Below, in pieces: positions 1 through 8,603 of a DNA stretch of 64,000 bases. The number at the start of each line of letters is the position of its first letter. Within the stretch, counting starts at the first letter, position 1. The notes under the pieces are model-generated. The model did not search any database and was not told where the DNA came from. It saw nothing but the letters and a program-made list of their open reading frames with translations. Position numbers and translations under genes: made by a program. The DNA is taken from contig CAMASN010000002.1 in NCBI GenBank assembly GCA_945861025.1, positions 28,192 to 92,191 of the forward strand. Direction: 5' to 3'. Source of the stretch: Ferrithrix thermotolerans DSM 19514 (GTDB lineage: Bacteria > Actinomycetota > Acidimicrobiia > Acidimicrobiales > Ilumatobacteraceae).

Positions 1-2275
1 CCTCGACTGCAACCTCAATCGGTACAGGAGTAATCGGATTGCCATCGGCGTGAATGACGTGAACGCTGCGGCCTTCGATCCACAACCGACCATGGGTATC
101 GATATGGCCGACATCACCCGAGCGATGCCACACGCGACCGTCGCTGGTTCGCGGACGGGCTTCGTGCTCGGTGCGCCACAGTTGGTTGTAGCCATCAGAC
201 ACCCATGGGGCGCGCACCACGACTTCGCCCGTAGTGCCCGCTGGAAGCGGCTCGAGGGCGCGGTCTGCATCGAGTCCGAGCGGCGCGATCAGCACCGAAA
301 CTCCAGGCACTGGTTGGCCCACACACACACCGTTGCCCGCGCCAGCAGCATCGATTGCGGTGAGATCGATGTCGGCCACAGGCAAGCATTCGGTCATGCC
401 ATACGGGGTGTGTAACTCGGCATTGGGACACAGAGCAGCGGTGGCGCGCAGCGTTGCAATGGGCACTGGGGCGCCGGCCGAAAGCACCAAGCGCAGCTTC
501 GAGAAAACCGTGTGCCGACCATTGGCCGTGTTGTTTACGTTCAGTAGCGCAGCGGGTGAGGCAAAGACGATGGTGGCGTCGACAGATGTGACGGCGGCGG
601 CCAACGCGTCGGCAGTCAATGTGCCCGGCGCGGCAACATCGACATTGGGGATCGTTGAGGTAATGCCGAATGCCGGGCCATACAACGCGAACGGCGCAAA
701 GGCCGCGACCAACCGGTCGCTCTCAGTGATGCCGTACAACGTGGCCAACACATCTCGCTGCGCAGCCATTTGCCCATGGCGATAGCGCACACCTTTCGCT
801 GGACCTGTAGCGCCTGAGGTATACAAAATCGCAGCGGGGTCACCAGCCTTCGGAGCCGGCGGCAACCGTGAACCCAACGCCGCGAGTTTGCTCAGCGCGC
901 TCACCGACAGCAGCTCAGCACCACGAGCCCAACGCATAGTGCGGGCCGCTGCTAGCGCCTTCGGTGCGCCAATGACCAACGAGACATCGGCGGCTCGCAC
1001 TGCAGCACCAAGGCCGCGCAGACCCAGACCGCGATCGGCGATCACCGTGACAGCGCCGGCGCGCCAACATCCGTATGCCGTAGACAACAGGTCGACACCA
1101 GGTTGCACCAGCACGGCAACGCGATCACCGGGCTTCACACCGCGCGCTGCCAAGGCGCCAGCGACGCCCATGACTCGATCGTGAAACGCCGCGAACGAGG
1201 TGGTGGTGCCGGTGCCACCATCGACAAATGCCGCCGAGGTGTCGGTGCGCTTGGCCTCAATCGCGGCCCAGATCGGCGGTGTCTCTGCATGCACGATTGG
1301 CTCGGCCCGCACAACGGGTGCCGCGTGAAGCACTCGCTCGCTCAACCACCCGTCGATCAACGCAGCCACATCGGTTTCTTCGACCACCAGATGGCCCATG
1401 CCAGGGAAACGATGCTTGTCTGCGTGTGGCACCCGAGCAGCCAGATCGAGCGCAAAGTCATCGTTGAACACCGGATCACGCGCACCCCACGCCAACAGCG
1501 TGGGCACGGTGAGACTTCGCAGATCCTGCGCCACCTGATCGATTGCAGCGGCCGAGGGATGCGCTGGAGTAAACGGAACATCGCCAACGAATTCGGAGAC
1601 CGCGTAGCGATCGGCAGCACGGCGATACGGCGCCCGGTAGCCGTCTCGCGCTGCTCGCGCAACGCGCTTGCCTGACAGCATCAATGTGCCATCAACAAAG
1701 ATGCGCGTGCGCCGACCAACGAAATCGGTGAGTGGCCCAGCGGCAGCAAGCCGAATGAGCGCCGGTGCCTTACGGCCCGCAGGCACCGCGACGCCGGTAT
1801 TACACAGCACCACACCAGCCAGCGAGCACGTATCGGTACGGGCAGCTTCATCGAGCGCCCATCCGAGCGAAATCGGACCGCCCCAATCGTGCGCAACCGT
1901 GACGACCGGACCACTTAGATCGAGCACCGACAAGACATCACCAAGGTCAGTGACCCGTTGCGCGAACGGCCGTTGTGCGGTGCGTTGCGAGAAGCCCATG
2001 CCGAGCTGATCGACTGCAATCACTCGATAACGATCACCGAGACGTTCGAGCAGACTGCGCCAATAGAACGACCAAGTGGGATTGCCGTGCACGCAAACAA
2101 TGGTGGCAATCGGGGCCTCGGGTGATCGTTCGAGTACATGCCACGTGTAGGTGGAACCATCGGACGACGGCACCTCAACAACGCGCGACCACAACGGGTC
2201 GACTCCCCACCGACGAAACTGCGCGGCTGTTGGACGCCGCGGTGCCGAATCAGAACGAGGGCTCCGACTCACCAT
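1..2275 (-). CDS. oleBC: OleBC fusion: beta-lactone decarboxylase + beta-lactone synthetase (partial, 3' end outside window)
   Basis: Open frame from an ATG at 2275 that overlaps the oleA stop by 7 bases and runs off the left edge, giving about 758 codons. Residues 1-310 are an alpha/beta hydrolase of the haloalkane-dehalogenase type, with oxyanion motif HGNPTWS at 63-69 and nucleophile Asp130 in HDWGG. From about residue 320 an AMP-forming ligase follows, with P-loop TSGATGPAKG near 485, YGMTE near 623 and an SGD motif near 718. In the Ole pathway OleC closes a beta-hydroxy acid to a beta-lactone using ATP, and OleB releases CO2 to give a cis-olefin. Fused OleBC proteins are known in actinobacteria. 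The overlap with oleA implies co-translation. An ordinary hydrolase-ligase fusion is possible, but the domain order and partner gene make OleBC very likely. Confidence 0.88.
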   Translation of the reverse strand, partial: MVSRSPRSDSAPRRPTAAQFRRWGVDPLWSRVVEVPSSDGSTYTWHVLERSPEAPIATIVCVHGNPTWSFYWRSLLERLGDRYRVIAVDQLGMGFSQRTAQRPFAQRVTDLGDVLSVLDLSGPVVTVAHDWGGPISLGWALDEAARTDTCSLAGVVLCNTGVAVPAGRKAPALIRLAAAGPLTDFVGRRTRIFVDGTLMLSGKRVARAARDGYRAPYRRAADRYAVSEFVGDVPFTPAHPSAAAIDQVAQDLRSLTVPTLLAWGARDPVFNDDFALDLAARVPHADKHRFPGMGHLVVEETDVAALIDGWLSERVLHAAPVVRAEPIVHAETPPIWAAIEAKRTDTSAAFVDGGTGTTTSFAAFHDRVMGVAGALAARGVKPGDRVAVLVQPGVDLLSTAYGCWRAGAVTVIADRGLGLRGLGAAVRAADVSLVIGAPKALAAARTMRWARGAELLSVSALSKLAALGSRLPPAPKAGDPAAILYTSGATGPAKGVRYRHGQMAAQRDVLATLYGITESDRLVAAFAPFALYGPAFGITSTIPNVDVAAPGTLTADALAAAVTSVDATIVFASPAALLNVNNTANGRHTVFSKLRLVLSAGAPVPIATLRATAALCPNAELHTPYGMTECLPVADIDLTAIDAAGAGNGVCVGQPVPGVSVLIAPLGLDADRALEPLPAGTTGEVVVRAPWVSDGYNQLWRTEHEARPRTSDGRVWHRSGDVGHIDTHGRLWIEGRSVHVIHADGNPITPVPIEVAVE

Positions 2276-3294
2276 ACGATTTCGGTGAAGCTCGTGTTCA
2301 GGCCGGACCCAATGCCCATGCAGAGCAAGCGCTCTCCGGCGACAAGCGATGGTGCCTCGCCGGCAAGGGTGATCGGAATCGCGGCTGGACCGACATTGCC
2401 GTATTTCGGATAGGTGAGAGGCACTCGCGCTGGGTCGATGCTGAGTTTCTCGCACAGCATGCGGGTGTGCACCGAGCTCACCTGATGCACGATGTAACGA
2501 TCCATACCGTTTGCCCAGTCGTGGGTCTCGCGTGCTTCGGCCCAGCAAGCCATACCAAGCTCGAGTCCGGCGTCGAGCAAGCGTCGAGTATCGGTGGTCA
2601 TTCTCTCGAGATCGCCGATGCACATCTTGTGGTGTTGAGTACCCGCCCGCACAACGCCGCCGACCACGCGATGCGCGTCGGGATGGCTGTTCATGTTGCC
2701 CATTAACATTGCTGCGGCGCCCGACCCAAGGGTGAGCGAGGCGAACTCGTCGAACACATCGACGGCGGTGGCATTTTCTTGCTGCAAACGCTTGATCGTT
2801 GCCGACTGCGTTTGACGGCTGCCCTCGCCATCGACGATGAGCGCGTACTTGATCTGGCCCGCGTCGATAGCCGTAGCGGCGAGATGCATCGCGCTGACAA
2901 AGCCAAGGCACGCGTTGGCGAGATCGAAGTTGGTACACGACGTTGGTAGGCCAAGCTCGTAATGCACAGCACATGCAACCGATGGTTCAAGGTGATGCTT
3001 GGAGACCGAGGTACTGATCAACATGCCGATCTCGGCCGGGTCAACACCCGACGCGTCGATGGCGCGACGACCGGCGAGTGCAGCTGCCTGATCGAAGGTG
3101 AAACCATCGGGCCACCAACGGCGCTCCCTAATGCCCGCAAGTTCGGCCAGCAATCCACCGCGCAATCCACAGCGATCGTAGGTAGACGAGAGTTGCTCAT
3201 CGATCCAGTCGGAGGTGACCACCTCGGGGGCCTCAACCGCCTCGACCGTAATCACCCCTGCGTGTTGATGGCTGTAACTCGCATTCCCGCTCAA
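2269..3294 (-). CDS. oleA: OleA: thiolase-fold acyl-CoA condensing enzyme
   Basis: A 341-aa member of the ketoacyl-ACP synthase III-like thiolase superfamily. Visible catalytic residues are Cys129 (NACLGF), His270 (IVHQVS) and Asn300 (YGNVGPA). Glu103 in HLEPS sits where OleA enzymes carry the glutamate that acts as base. OleA joins two acyl-CoAs head to head by a decarboxylation-free Claisen condensation to a beta-keto acid, which OleD reduces before OleC and OleB act. The stop overlaps the start of the oleBC fusion, which separates it from a housekeeping FabH. OleD is expected just beyond the left edge of the window. Confidence 0.88.
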   Translation of the reverse strand: MSGNASYSHQHAGVITVEAVEAPEVVTSDWIDEQLSSTYDRCGLRGGLLAELAGIRERRWWPDGFTFDQAAALAGRRAIDASGVDPAEIGMLISTSVSKHHLEPSVACAVHYELGLPTSCTNFDLANACLGFVSAMHLAATAIDAGQIKYALIVDGEGSRQTQSATIKRLQQENATAVDVFDEFASLTLGSGAAAMLMGNMNSHPDAHRVVGGVVRAGTQHHKMCIGDLERMTTDTRRLLDAGLELGMACWAEARETHDWANGMDRYIVHQVSSVHTRMLCEKLSIDPARVPLTYPKYGNVGPAAIPITLAGEAPSLVAGERLLCMGIGSGLNTSFTEIVW

Positions 3295-3510
3295 TGTGGG
3301 CGCTCCGATCTAAAAAACATATGACACCAGCATGGTGCGCCAGAAGCAGATTCACGCGTTCCGAACAACTTCGGCGTCCAACGTCGCAACGTCGTAGCCT
3401 TGGCGAATGGCATCTATGAAGGCGCTAATACGTCGTCCCGGCTCAAGACTAACCGAGGGCATCTCCACTCATAGAGGTCGCGTGTCGGTTCTCGTTGCTG
3501 GACACAACTG
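3295..3510. promoter_or_regulatory. Divergent intergenic region oleA / crotonase
   Basis: These 216 bases separate the minus-strand ole genes from the plus-strand crotonase and must hold both promoters. I see no convincing -35/-10 pair, no strong Shine-Dalgarno before 3511 and no clear inverted repeat. Confidence 0.4.
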
Positions 3511-4371
3511 ATGAACACCGTATTGATCAACATCGTCGACGGCATTGCCACCGTCACCCTCAATCGTCCCGATGCGCGCAACGCGCTCAACCCCGAGCTT
3601 GCCGCGGCGTTTCCAGCGGCGATCACGCGGTGCGACAACGACGACAACGTGCACGCCATCATCCTCACCGGAGCCGATCCGGCGTTTTGCGCGGGCTTCG
3701 ATTTGCGCGAGCTCAGCACCCGCGAGCGTGGGAGCGAACCCAATCCCCCACCTCCATATCGCGCTGCCATTCCACCGCATCGCAAACCAGTGATCGGTGC
3801 CATCAACGGCGCTGCGGTCACAGGCGGATTCGAGATCGCACTCGCTTGCGATTTCCTCATCGCCTCCGATCGTGCCCGCTTCGCCGATACCCACGCCCGC
3901 GTTGGCCTGCTCCCCGGCTGGGGCCTCACGGTCATGCTGCCCGAGGCCATCGGTATTCGCCGCGCCAAGCAGCTCAGCCTGTCGGGCGCGTTTCTTGACG
4001 CCGAGACTGCGCTCGAGTGGGGTCTGGTCAACGAGGTCGTGCCACACCAACATCTGCTGCATCGAGCCCACGAGATTGCTGCCCTCATCGCCGCCAATCC
4101 CGCACATTCGGTGCAGGCAGTGATGGCGCTCTACGACGAAGTGGCCGAGCTTGCCCCACCCGAAGCGTGGACCCTCGAGAACGAACGCGCCCGTCGCTGG
4201 ATCGCCAACCGATTCGACAAGGCCAGTTTGGCCGAGCGACGCGAAGGCATCGTCGAAACCGGGCGCCGCCTCGCATCGGCCGAGCCTCCAACCGAACCCG
4301 CCAGCGAGCCCGTCAGCGAGCCCGTCAGCGAGCCCGATGGGCCCTACAGCGCCAGCGATCAGGACCAATAG
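3511..4371 (+). CDS. Enoyl-CoA hydratase/isomerase family protein (crotonase) with repeat tail
   Basis: A 286-aa crotonase-fold protein. It has the N-terminal NRPDARNAL motif, the oxyanion-hole segment around ADPAFCAGFD (56-64) and GGFEIALACD. Glu108 matches the first catalytic glutamate of enoyl-CoA hydratase, but the second glutamate position is His128 (ADTHARVGLLPGWG), so the substrate or reaction may differ from classic hydration. The last 30 residues are a low-complexity tail with ASEP/VSEP/VSEP repeats made by short direct DNA repeats near 4300-4340. The next gene starts 2 bases after the stop, so the two are probably one transcript. Confidence 0.85.
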   Translation: MNTVLINIVDGIATVTLNRPDARNALNPELAAAFPAAITRCDNDDNVHAIILTGADPAFCAGFDLRELSTRERGSEPNPPPPYRAAIPPHRKPVIGAINGAAVTGGFEIALACDFLIASDRARFADTHARVGLLPGWGLTVMLPEAIGIRRAKQLSLSGAFLDAETALEWGLVNEVVPHQHLLHRAHEIAALIAANPAHSVQAVMALYDEVAELAPPEAWTLENERARRWIANRFDKASLAERREGIVETGRRLASAEPPTEPASEPVSEPVSEPDGPYSASDQDQ

Positions 4372-4373
4372 TC

Positions 4374-5411
4374 ATGCGGGTCTATGCCGGAATGTCCGAC
4401 CGCGTGTCGCTACGCGACACCATCGCCTACGCACAACGCGTCGAAGCCCTTGGCTACGACGGCTTGCACGTGCCCGAAACAGTGCACGATGGCCTCGCCG
4501 TGTCGTTGCTCGCGCTCGAACACACCACTCTGCTCACCGTGCGCACCAGCATTGTGTTGGCGTTCCCGCGCAGCCCGATGCTCACTGCGTGCGCCGCTTG
4601 GGATCTTGCCGCCTTCTCTGGCGGACGCTTTCAGCTCGGCCTCGGAACCCAAATCAAGCAGAACATCGAGGGGCGTTACTCGGTGCCATGGACCGAGCCG
4701 GTCACGCGAATGCGCGACTACCTCGAGTCGCTACGAGCCATCTGGCAAACCTTTCAACACAACACGCCGCTCAGCTACACGAGCACGAACTACACGTTCA
4801 ATCGATTGCAGCCATTCTTCAATCCCGGTCCGCTCGATGTCACGTTGCCCACGCTGTGGCTCGGTGGTGTGAACGATCGCATGCTGGCTCTAGCCGGCTC
4901 ACATGCCGACGGCATTGTGACCCACCCAACCAACTCGAACCCGCGGTATCTACGCGAGATCTGCCTGCCTGCCCTTACACAAGGTGCCGCCAGCACCGGT
5001 CGCTTGCCCACCAGCATCGAACTAGTCAGCGGCAGCCAATACATCACCGGTCCAACGCGTGCCGATGTGCAACGCAACCGCGAACACCACCGCCGCCTGC
5101 TCGCCTTTTTGTACTCCACCCCGGCGTACCGGCGAACGCTCACGCTGCATGGCTGGGAAGACCTTGGCGAACGCCTACAGACCATCACTCGCACGCAGCA
5201 GTGGGACACACTGCACGAACACGTCACCGACGAAGTGCTCGACGCGTTAGTGCCCCAAGGCACCTGGGATCAGCTGCCCGAAGTGATCTCGCAATGGTTC
5301 GCCAATCTGGCCGACGGCGTGATCTTGCCGCTGCCCGAAGACCCTGCCAACGATGACCGTTTTGCCGAGGTGATTGCGGCTGTGCAAGCCGTGCCAACCT
5401 CAAGAAGCTGA
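4374..5411 (+). CDS. LLM-class F420-dependent oxidoreductase (paralog 1)
   Basis: A 345-aa luciferase-like TIM-barrel protein. The ATG at 4374 is chosen because the conserved N-terminal strand MRVYAG starts there, 2 bases after the upstream stop. Family marks include the GYDGLHVPET helix, the strand TSIVLAFPRSP, GRFQLGLGTQ and a C-terminal LADGVILPLP. Such proteins usually use coenzyme F420 for hydride transfer; the substrate is unknown. The pairing with a crotonase suggests fatty-acid, sterol or xenobiotic degradation. It resembles the protein at 10304, which has the same length, so the two look like diverged paralogs. Confidence 0.82.
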   Translation: MRVYAGMSDRVSLRDTIAYAQRVEALGYDGLHVPETVHDGLAVSLLALEHTTLLTVRTSIVLAFPRSPMLTACAAWDLAAFSGGRFQLGLGTQIKQNIEGRYSVPWTEPVTRMRDYLESLRAIWQTFQHNTPLSYTSTNYTFNRLQPFFNPGPLDVTLPTLWLGGVNDRMLALAGSHADGIVTHPTNSNPRYLREICLPALTQGAASTGRLPTSIELVSGSQYITGPTRADVQRNREHHRRLLAFLYSTPAYRRTLTLHGWEDLGERLQTITRTQQWDTLHEHVTDEVLDALVPQGTWDQLPEVISQWFANLADGVILPLPEDPANDDRFAEVIAAVQAVPTSRS

Positions 5412-5416
5412 GCGCG

Positions 5417-6259
5417 TTACGCCACGCAGTGCGTGATCAACGTGCCGATGCCTTCGATAGTCGACTCGATGACATCACCCGGCTTCAAGAAGTTGCCGGT
5501 TGCTGCGCCCACGCCGGCTGGCGTGCCCGTGAAAATGATGTCGCCGGGGGCCAAGGTCATCAGCGCCGAGAGGTACTCGATGAGCACAGGCACATCAAAG
5601 ATCAGGCTGGTGGTGCGATCTTCCTGCCGGCGCTCGCCGCTGATATCGCACACCATTGCGAGGTCGTCGGGGTTCGCGAACAAATCAGTAGACACAACAA
5701 CGGGTCCAATTGGGCCGTAGCCATCGCGTGACTTAGCGAGATCGAAGTGCGGCGGCATTGCCGCGAACTGCAAGACGCGATCAGAGATGTCTTGGCCAAT
5801 CGTGAGGCCGGCCACGTGAGCCCATGCATCGGCCGCCGCAATATTGCGACCAGCCGCACCGATCACCACGACCAACTCGATTTCATAATCGGCAGTGGTG
5901 CTCTGCAGTTCGATCGTTGCGTCGGGCCCAACGATGCAGCTGGGGAACTTGGTGAACACCAACGGCACCGCAGGCGCCGCCATGCCTGACTCGGCCACGT
6001 GAGTGCTGTAGTTCAGACCAACGGCAAAACAGTTGCGTGGTGCCGGCACAGGGGAGAGCAGTTGGGCGCTGGCAAGGTCACCATCGGCCGTTGCGTTGGC
6101 GAGGCCGGCGTCGGCCGCATGCAACGCGGCAGGGTCAGCCAATGCCTGCATCGGATCGGCCGAGACTGCGCCACCGGTGAGCTTGTGGAGATCGAACCAC
6201 TTGTCGTTGCTGTCAACGAGGGCGCTGCGCCCGGCAACGTTGGCAAATCGAAATGACAT
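5417..6259 (-). CDS. Fumarylacetoacetate hydrolase family protein
   Basis: A 280-aa FAH-fold protein. Visible motifs are NCFAVGLNYSTHVAE, the metal-binding region DYEIELVVVIG, the KSRDGYGPIGP segment and the C-terminal GDIIFTGTPAGVG signature. Members hydrolyse or decarboxylate beta-diketone or 2-oxo acid substrates with Mg or Mn in aromatic degradation. The ATG at 6259 has a good ribosome binding site (AAGGAG, 6 bases upstream). The gene is convergent with the LLM gene, only 5 bases apart. The exact substrate cannot be told from sequence. Confidence 0.88.
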   Translation of the reverse strand: MSFRFANVAGRSALVDSNDKWFDLHKLTGGAVSADPMQALADPAALHAADAGLANATADGDLASAQLLSPVPAPRNCFAVGLNYSTHVAESGMAAPAVPLVFTKFPSCIVGPDATIELQSTTADYEIELVVVIGAAGRNIAAADAWAHVAGLTIGQDISDRVLQFAAMPPHFDLAKSRDGYGPIGPVVVSTDLFANPDDLAMVCDISGERRQEDRTTSLIFDVPVLIEYLSALMTLAPGDIIFTGTPAGVGAATGNFLKPGDVIESTIEGIGTLITHCVA

Positions 6260-6424
6260 GGTGACTCCTTGAGACTGAATGGATCGTTACAGCGAGCAGA
6301 TGTAGCCGATCCGAGGATTCGAGCGACGGATCAAAACTCCACCCTCTTACTAGCCCATGCGCAGAAGTGTTCCCAAGACGAAGTCACACGTATATCTCGT
6401 TCGGCGTGGGATCGGGCCGTGTGG

Positions 6425-6979
6425 TTAGGCGATTCGATGCAGAGTGTTGAAATCGCGGTGCGCTAATGGCTCTGGGTACTCGGCCATTGCCAGCATCGTG
6501 GTCTCGTCATAGCTCCAGGTGTCGTTGTCGTTCAGGGTGATCGTCACCACATAGCTCAACGAGCTGGCGCGCTCGGCCAGATACCGATTTTCGCCGATGG
6601 TGTAGTTGGCTCCACCAAGTTCGGCACGCATTTCAAACGACGTCGCGTCAGCAGTGGTCGAGCCGCCGGCCAGAACCGTGATGCCACGTGGCACAGCAAA
6701 CCCGCGCAAGATCTCGCCGGTAGCACCATCCCAGAGCCAGTAGCCAACCTCGGTGTGAAACGGGTTCTCTTCGTTGTCGCGCCACATGGCCGTCTTGTAA
6801 TCGAGGCCATACAAGCTCTGCTTGCCGTTCTCGACCGGACCAAAGGGTTTCATGGTGACCTTCTCCAGGTACGGCGTGGTGTGCACCGTTCCCCGAGCAT
6901 GAGCGTGCGACACATCGACGCCACCCTCGCCTTGCCACTCGCCTATTAAGCCGCCAAGAGGACCCCATTCGTTACTCAT
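6425..6979 (-). CDS. Heme-binding beta-barrel (nitrobindin-like) protein
   Basis: A 184-aa protein with the FABP/nitrobindin fold signatures. The N-terminal PLGGLIGEWQGEG matches the glycine/tryptophan cap of the barrel. A central HTEVGYWLWDGATGE strand pair is followed by GFAVPRGITVLAGG, and a C-terminal segment has the EPLAHRDFNTLHR histidines where nitrobindins place heme ligands. The ATG at 6979 lies about 10 bases after AAAAGGG. Nitrobindin-like proteins bind heme b and handle NO or peroxynitrite; that role is inferred. It is single-copy and lies between the FAH and sulfatase genes. Confidence 0.72.
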   Translation of the reverse strand: MSNEWGPLGGLIGEWQGEGGVDVSHAHARGTVHTTPYLEKVTMKPFGPVENGKQSLYGLDYKTAMWRDNEENPFHTEVGYWLWDGATGEILRGFAVPRGITVLAGGSTTADATSFEMRAELGGANYTIGENRYLAERASSLSYVVTITLNDNDTWSYDETTMLAMAEYPEPLAHRDFNTLHRIA

Positions 6980-7048
6980 CAATCAATTCCCTTTTCGTGG
7001 CCGCCGGAAATGCACCTGTGGGAATTGTAGAAGGGACCAAACGTCGAA

Positions 7049-8518
7049 TTACATGTCCTTCGACACACCTACGCCTTGAGGCACGCCGGCAGGCATGCGA
7101 CCACGCCCACCCTTGTCGATGAGCACATCAGTGAGGGTGCGATCGGCGTGCTGCGACCGCCACACCAACATCGCTTGGGCATGCCCAAGCACCACCTCCG
7201 GAGCAGAAATCTCGGTGCGACCGGTCGGGTCGTTAGCGAGATCGAAGCACAACCACGACCCATCACCGAACTGAACATACGAAGCCGATGCGTCGCGTCG
7301 CACAGCGAGGTGCTGGCGCTCAAGGCGTCGATCCCACGGCCATTCATTGGGTTCGTCGGTGATGTAGATGTCGCGCCAATCGAACTCCCAGTGAGCCGCA
7401 TCGCGCCACCATGGCGGTGCCTCGCCGCGCAAGAACGGTGTGAGCGGCAGACCATCGCACTGCGCAGGCACCGGGGCACCGATGGCATCACAGATGGTGG
7501 GGAACACATCGATGTTCTCGGTGAACTCGTCGACCACCGATCCGTGGGCCTGAGGTTGATGAGGATCGCGAACAATTCCGAGGATGTGGTAGCTCTGCTC
7601 GAAATAGCCCACCTTTTGAATCAGCCCGTGATCGCCAAGCTGTTCGCCGTGGTCGGCCGTCACGATGATCAACGTGTCGTCCCACATGCCACGCTCGTGA
7701 AGCTCGGCCCACAGACGCCCGAGTTGATGATCGACCTCGCTGATCATGCCGTAGTACTGCGCCCGCAACGAGCGCATCTTGGCTTCGTCGATAGGAGCCG
7801 CCGTAGCGCCGAACTGCATCACGAAATCGTGCAATGGGTGACGCGACTCGGCGGGCTCGATGGGCATGGTCACATCGGCAGGGTCGTACATCGTTGCGAA
7901 GTGGCCAGCAGCCGCATATGGCGGATGTGGGCGCAAGTAGCTGAGGTGCGCGAACCATGGCTGACTCTGGTGACCAATCCACTCGATTGCGTTGTTGGTC
8001 AGGAACGCCGAAACACTGTGCTCGGCCGGCCGCTCGGGCTCGCGAGCCAACTCTGGGTAGGCAGTGCCGAGATCGCTGTAACCAAGTTCACGAAGCCACT
8101 GCAGCCACGGTTCGTGATCGTCAGGAAGGTGAAGCACCGGGTCGAACCCAGGCAGCACGCCGGTGTAGTGCTGCAGCCGGGGATCGTCTGGACCGCTGAC
8201 CTCGCGTGGGTCAACGCTTTGGTCGGTGTAACCAAAGAGGGCGGGCTGGTATCCGTGGCGACGCGCCGCACGAGCCACGTTGTCGAACCGCGCGTCGAGC
8301 GGTGTGCCGTTGGCGACCACGCGGTTGTTCATTTGATACATGCCGGTGTACAAACTCGCCCGGCCCGGGCCGCACGGCGCTGCTTGGCTGTAATGCCGAT
8401 TCAGACGCACGCCATTGCGAGCGAGCTCGTCGAGATTGGGCGTGCGGACCAACGGGTGGCCAGCCGCCGACAGACAGTCGCCACGAAACTGGTCGAGGGT
8501 GATTAGCAGCACGTTCAT
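7049..8518 (-). CDS. Sulfatase / phosphonate monoester hydrolase family enzyme
   Basis: A 489-aa alkaline-phosphatase-superfamily hydrolase. The start is ATG 8518 (MNVLLITLDQFRGD); an in-frame TTG 9 bases upstream is a weaker option. Asp9/Gln10 are the N-terminal metal ligands. C49-G50-P51-G52-R53 is the C-x-P-x-R signature whose cysteine becomes formylglycine, so a maturation enzyme elsewhere in the genome is required. A second metal motif, TADHGEQLGDHG, is near the middle. The DQ pair and length fit the arylsulfatase/phosphonate monoester hydrolase branch. There is no signal peptide, so action is probably cytoplasmic. Substrate is unknown. Confidence 0.85.
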   Translation of the reverse strand: MNVLLITLDQFRGDCLSAAGHPLVRTPNLDELARNGVRLNRHYSQAAPCGPGRASLYTGMYQMNNRVVANGTPLDARFDNVARAARRHGYQPALFGYTDQSVDPREVSGPDDPRLQHYTGVLPGFDPVLHLPDDHEPWLQWLRELGYSDLGTAYPELAREPERPAEHSVSAFLTNNAIEWIGHQSQPWFAHLSYLRPHPPYAAAGHFATMYDPADVTMPIEPAESRHPLHDFVMQFGATAAPIDEAKMRSLRAQYYGMISEVDHQLGRLWAELHERGMWDDTLIIVTADHGEQLGDHGLIQKVGYFEQSYHILGIVRDPHQPQAHGSVVDEFTENIDVFPTICDAIGAPVPAQCDGLPLTPFLRGEAPPWWRDAAHWEFDWRDIYITDEPNEWPWDRRLERQHLAVRRDASASYVQFGDGSWLCFDLANDPTGRTEISAPEVVLGHAQAMLVWRSQHADRTLTDVLIDKGGRGRMPAGVPQGVGVSKDM

Positions 8519-8603
8519 TGGCCGCAAACTTAGTTCGCACTACCGAGACGCACCGCGACGCACCACTAGGTTTGTGCGCGAACAGACGCACGAGGAGACG
8601 CCC

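Noticed and set aside
1..3300. Plus-strand frames opposite oleA and oleBC
   Set aside because: The minus-strand proteins have complete active-site motifs; the plus frames do not.
6269..6466. 65-aa plus-strand frame between the FAH and heme-binding genes
   Set aside because: It has no ribosome binding site or domain pattern and overlaps the minus-strand gene end.
7076..8506. 476-aa plus-strand frame opposite the sulfatase
   Set aside because: It is antisense to a clear sulfatase and has no domain-like pattern; GC-rich codon use produces such mirror frames.
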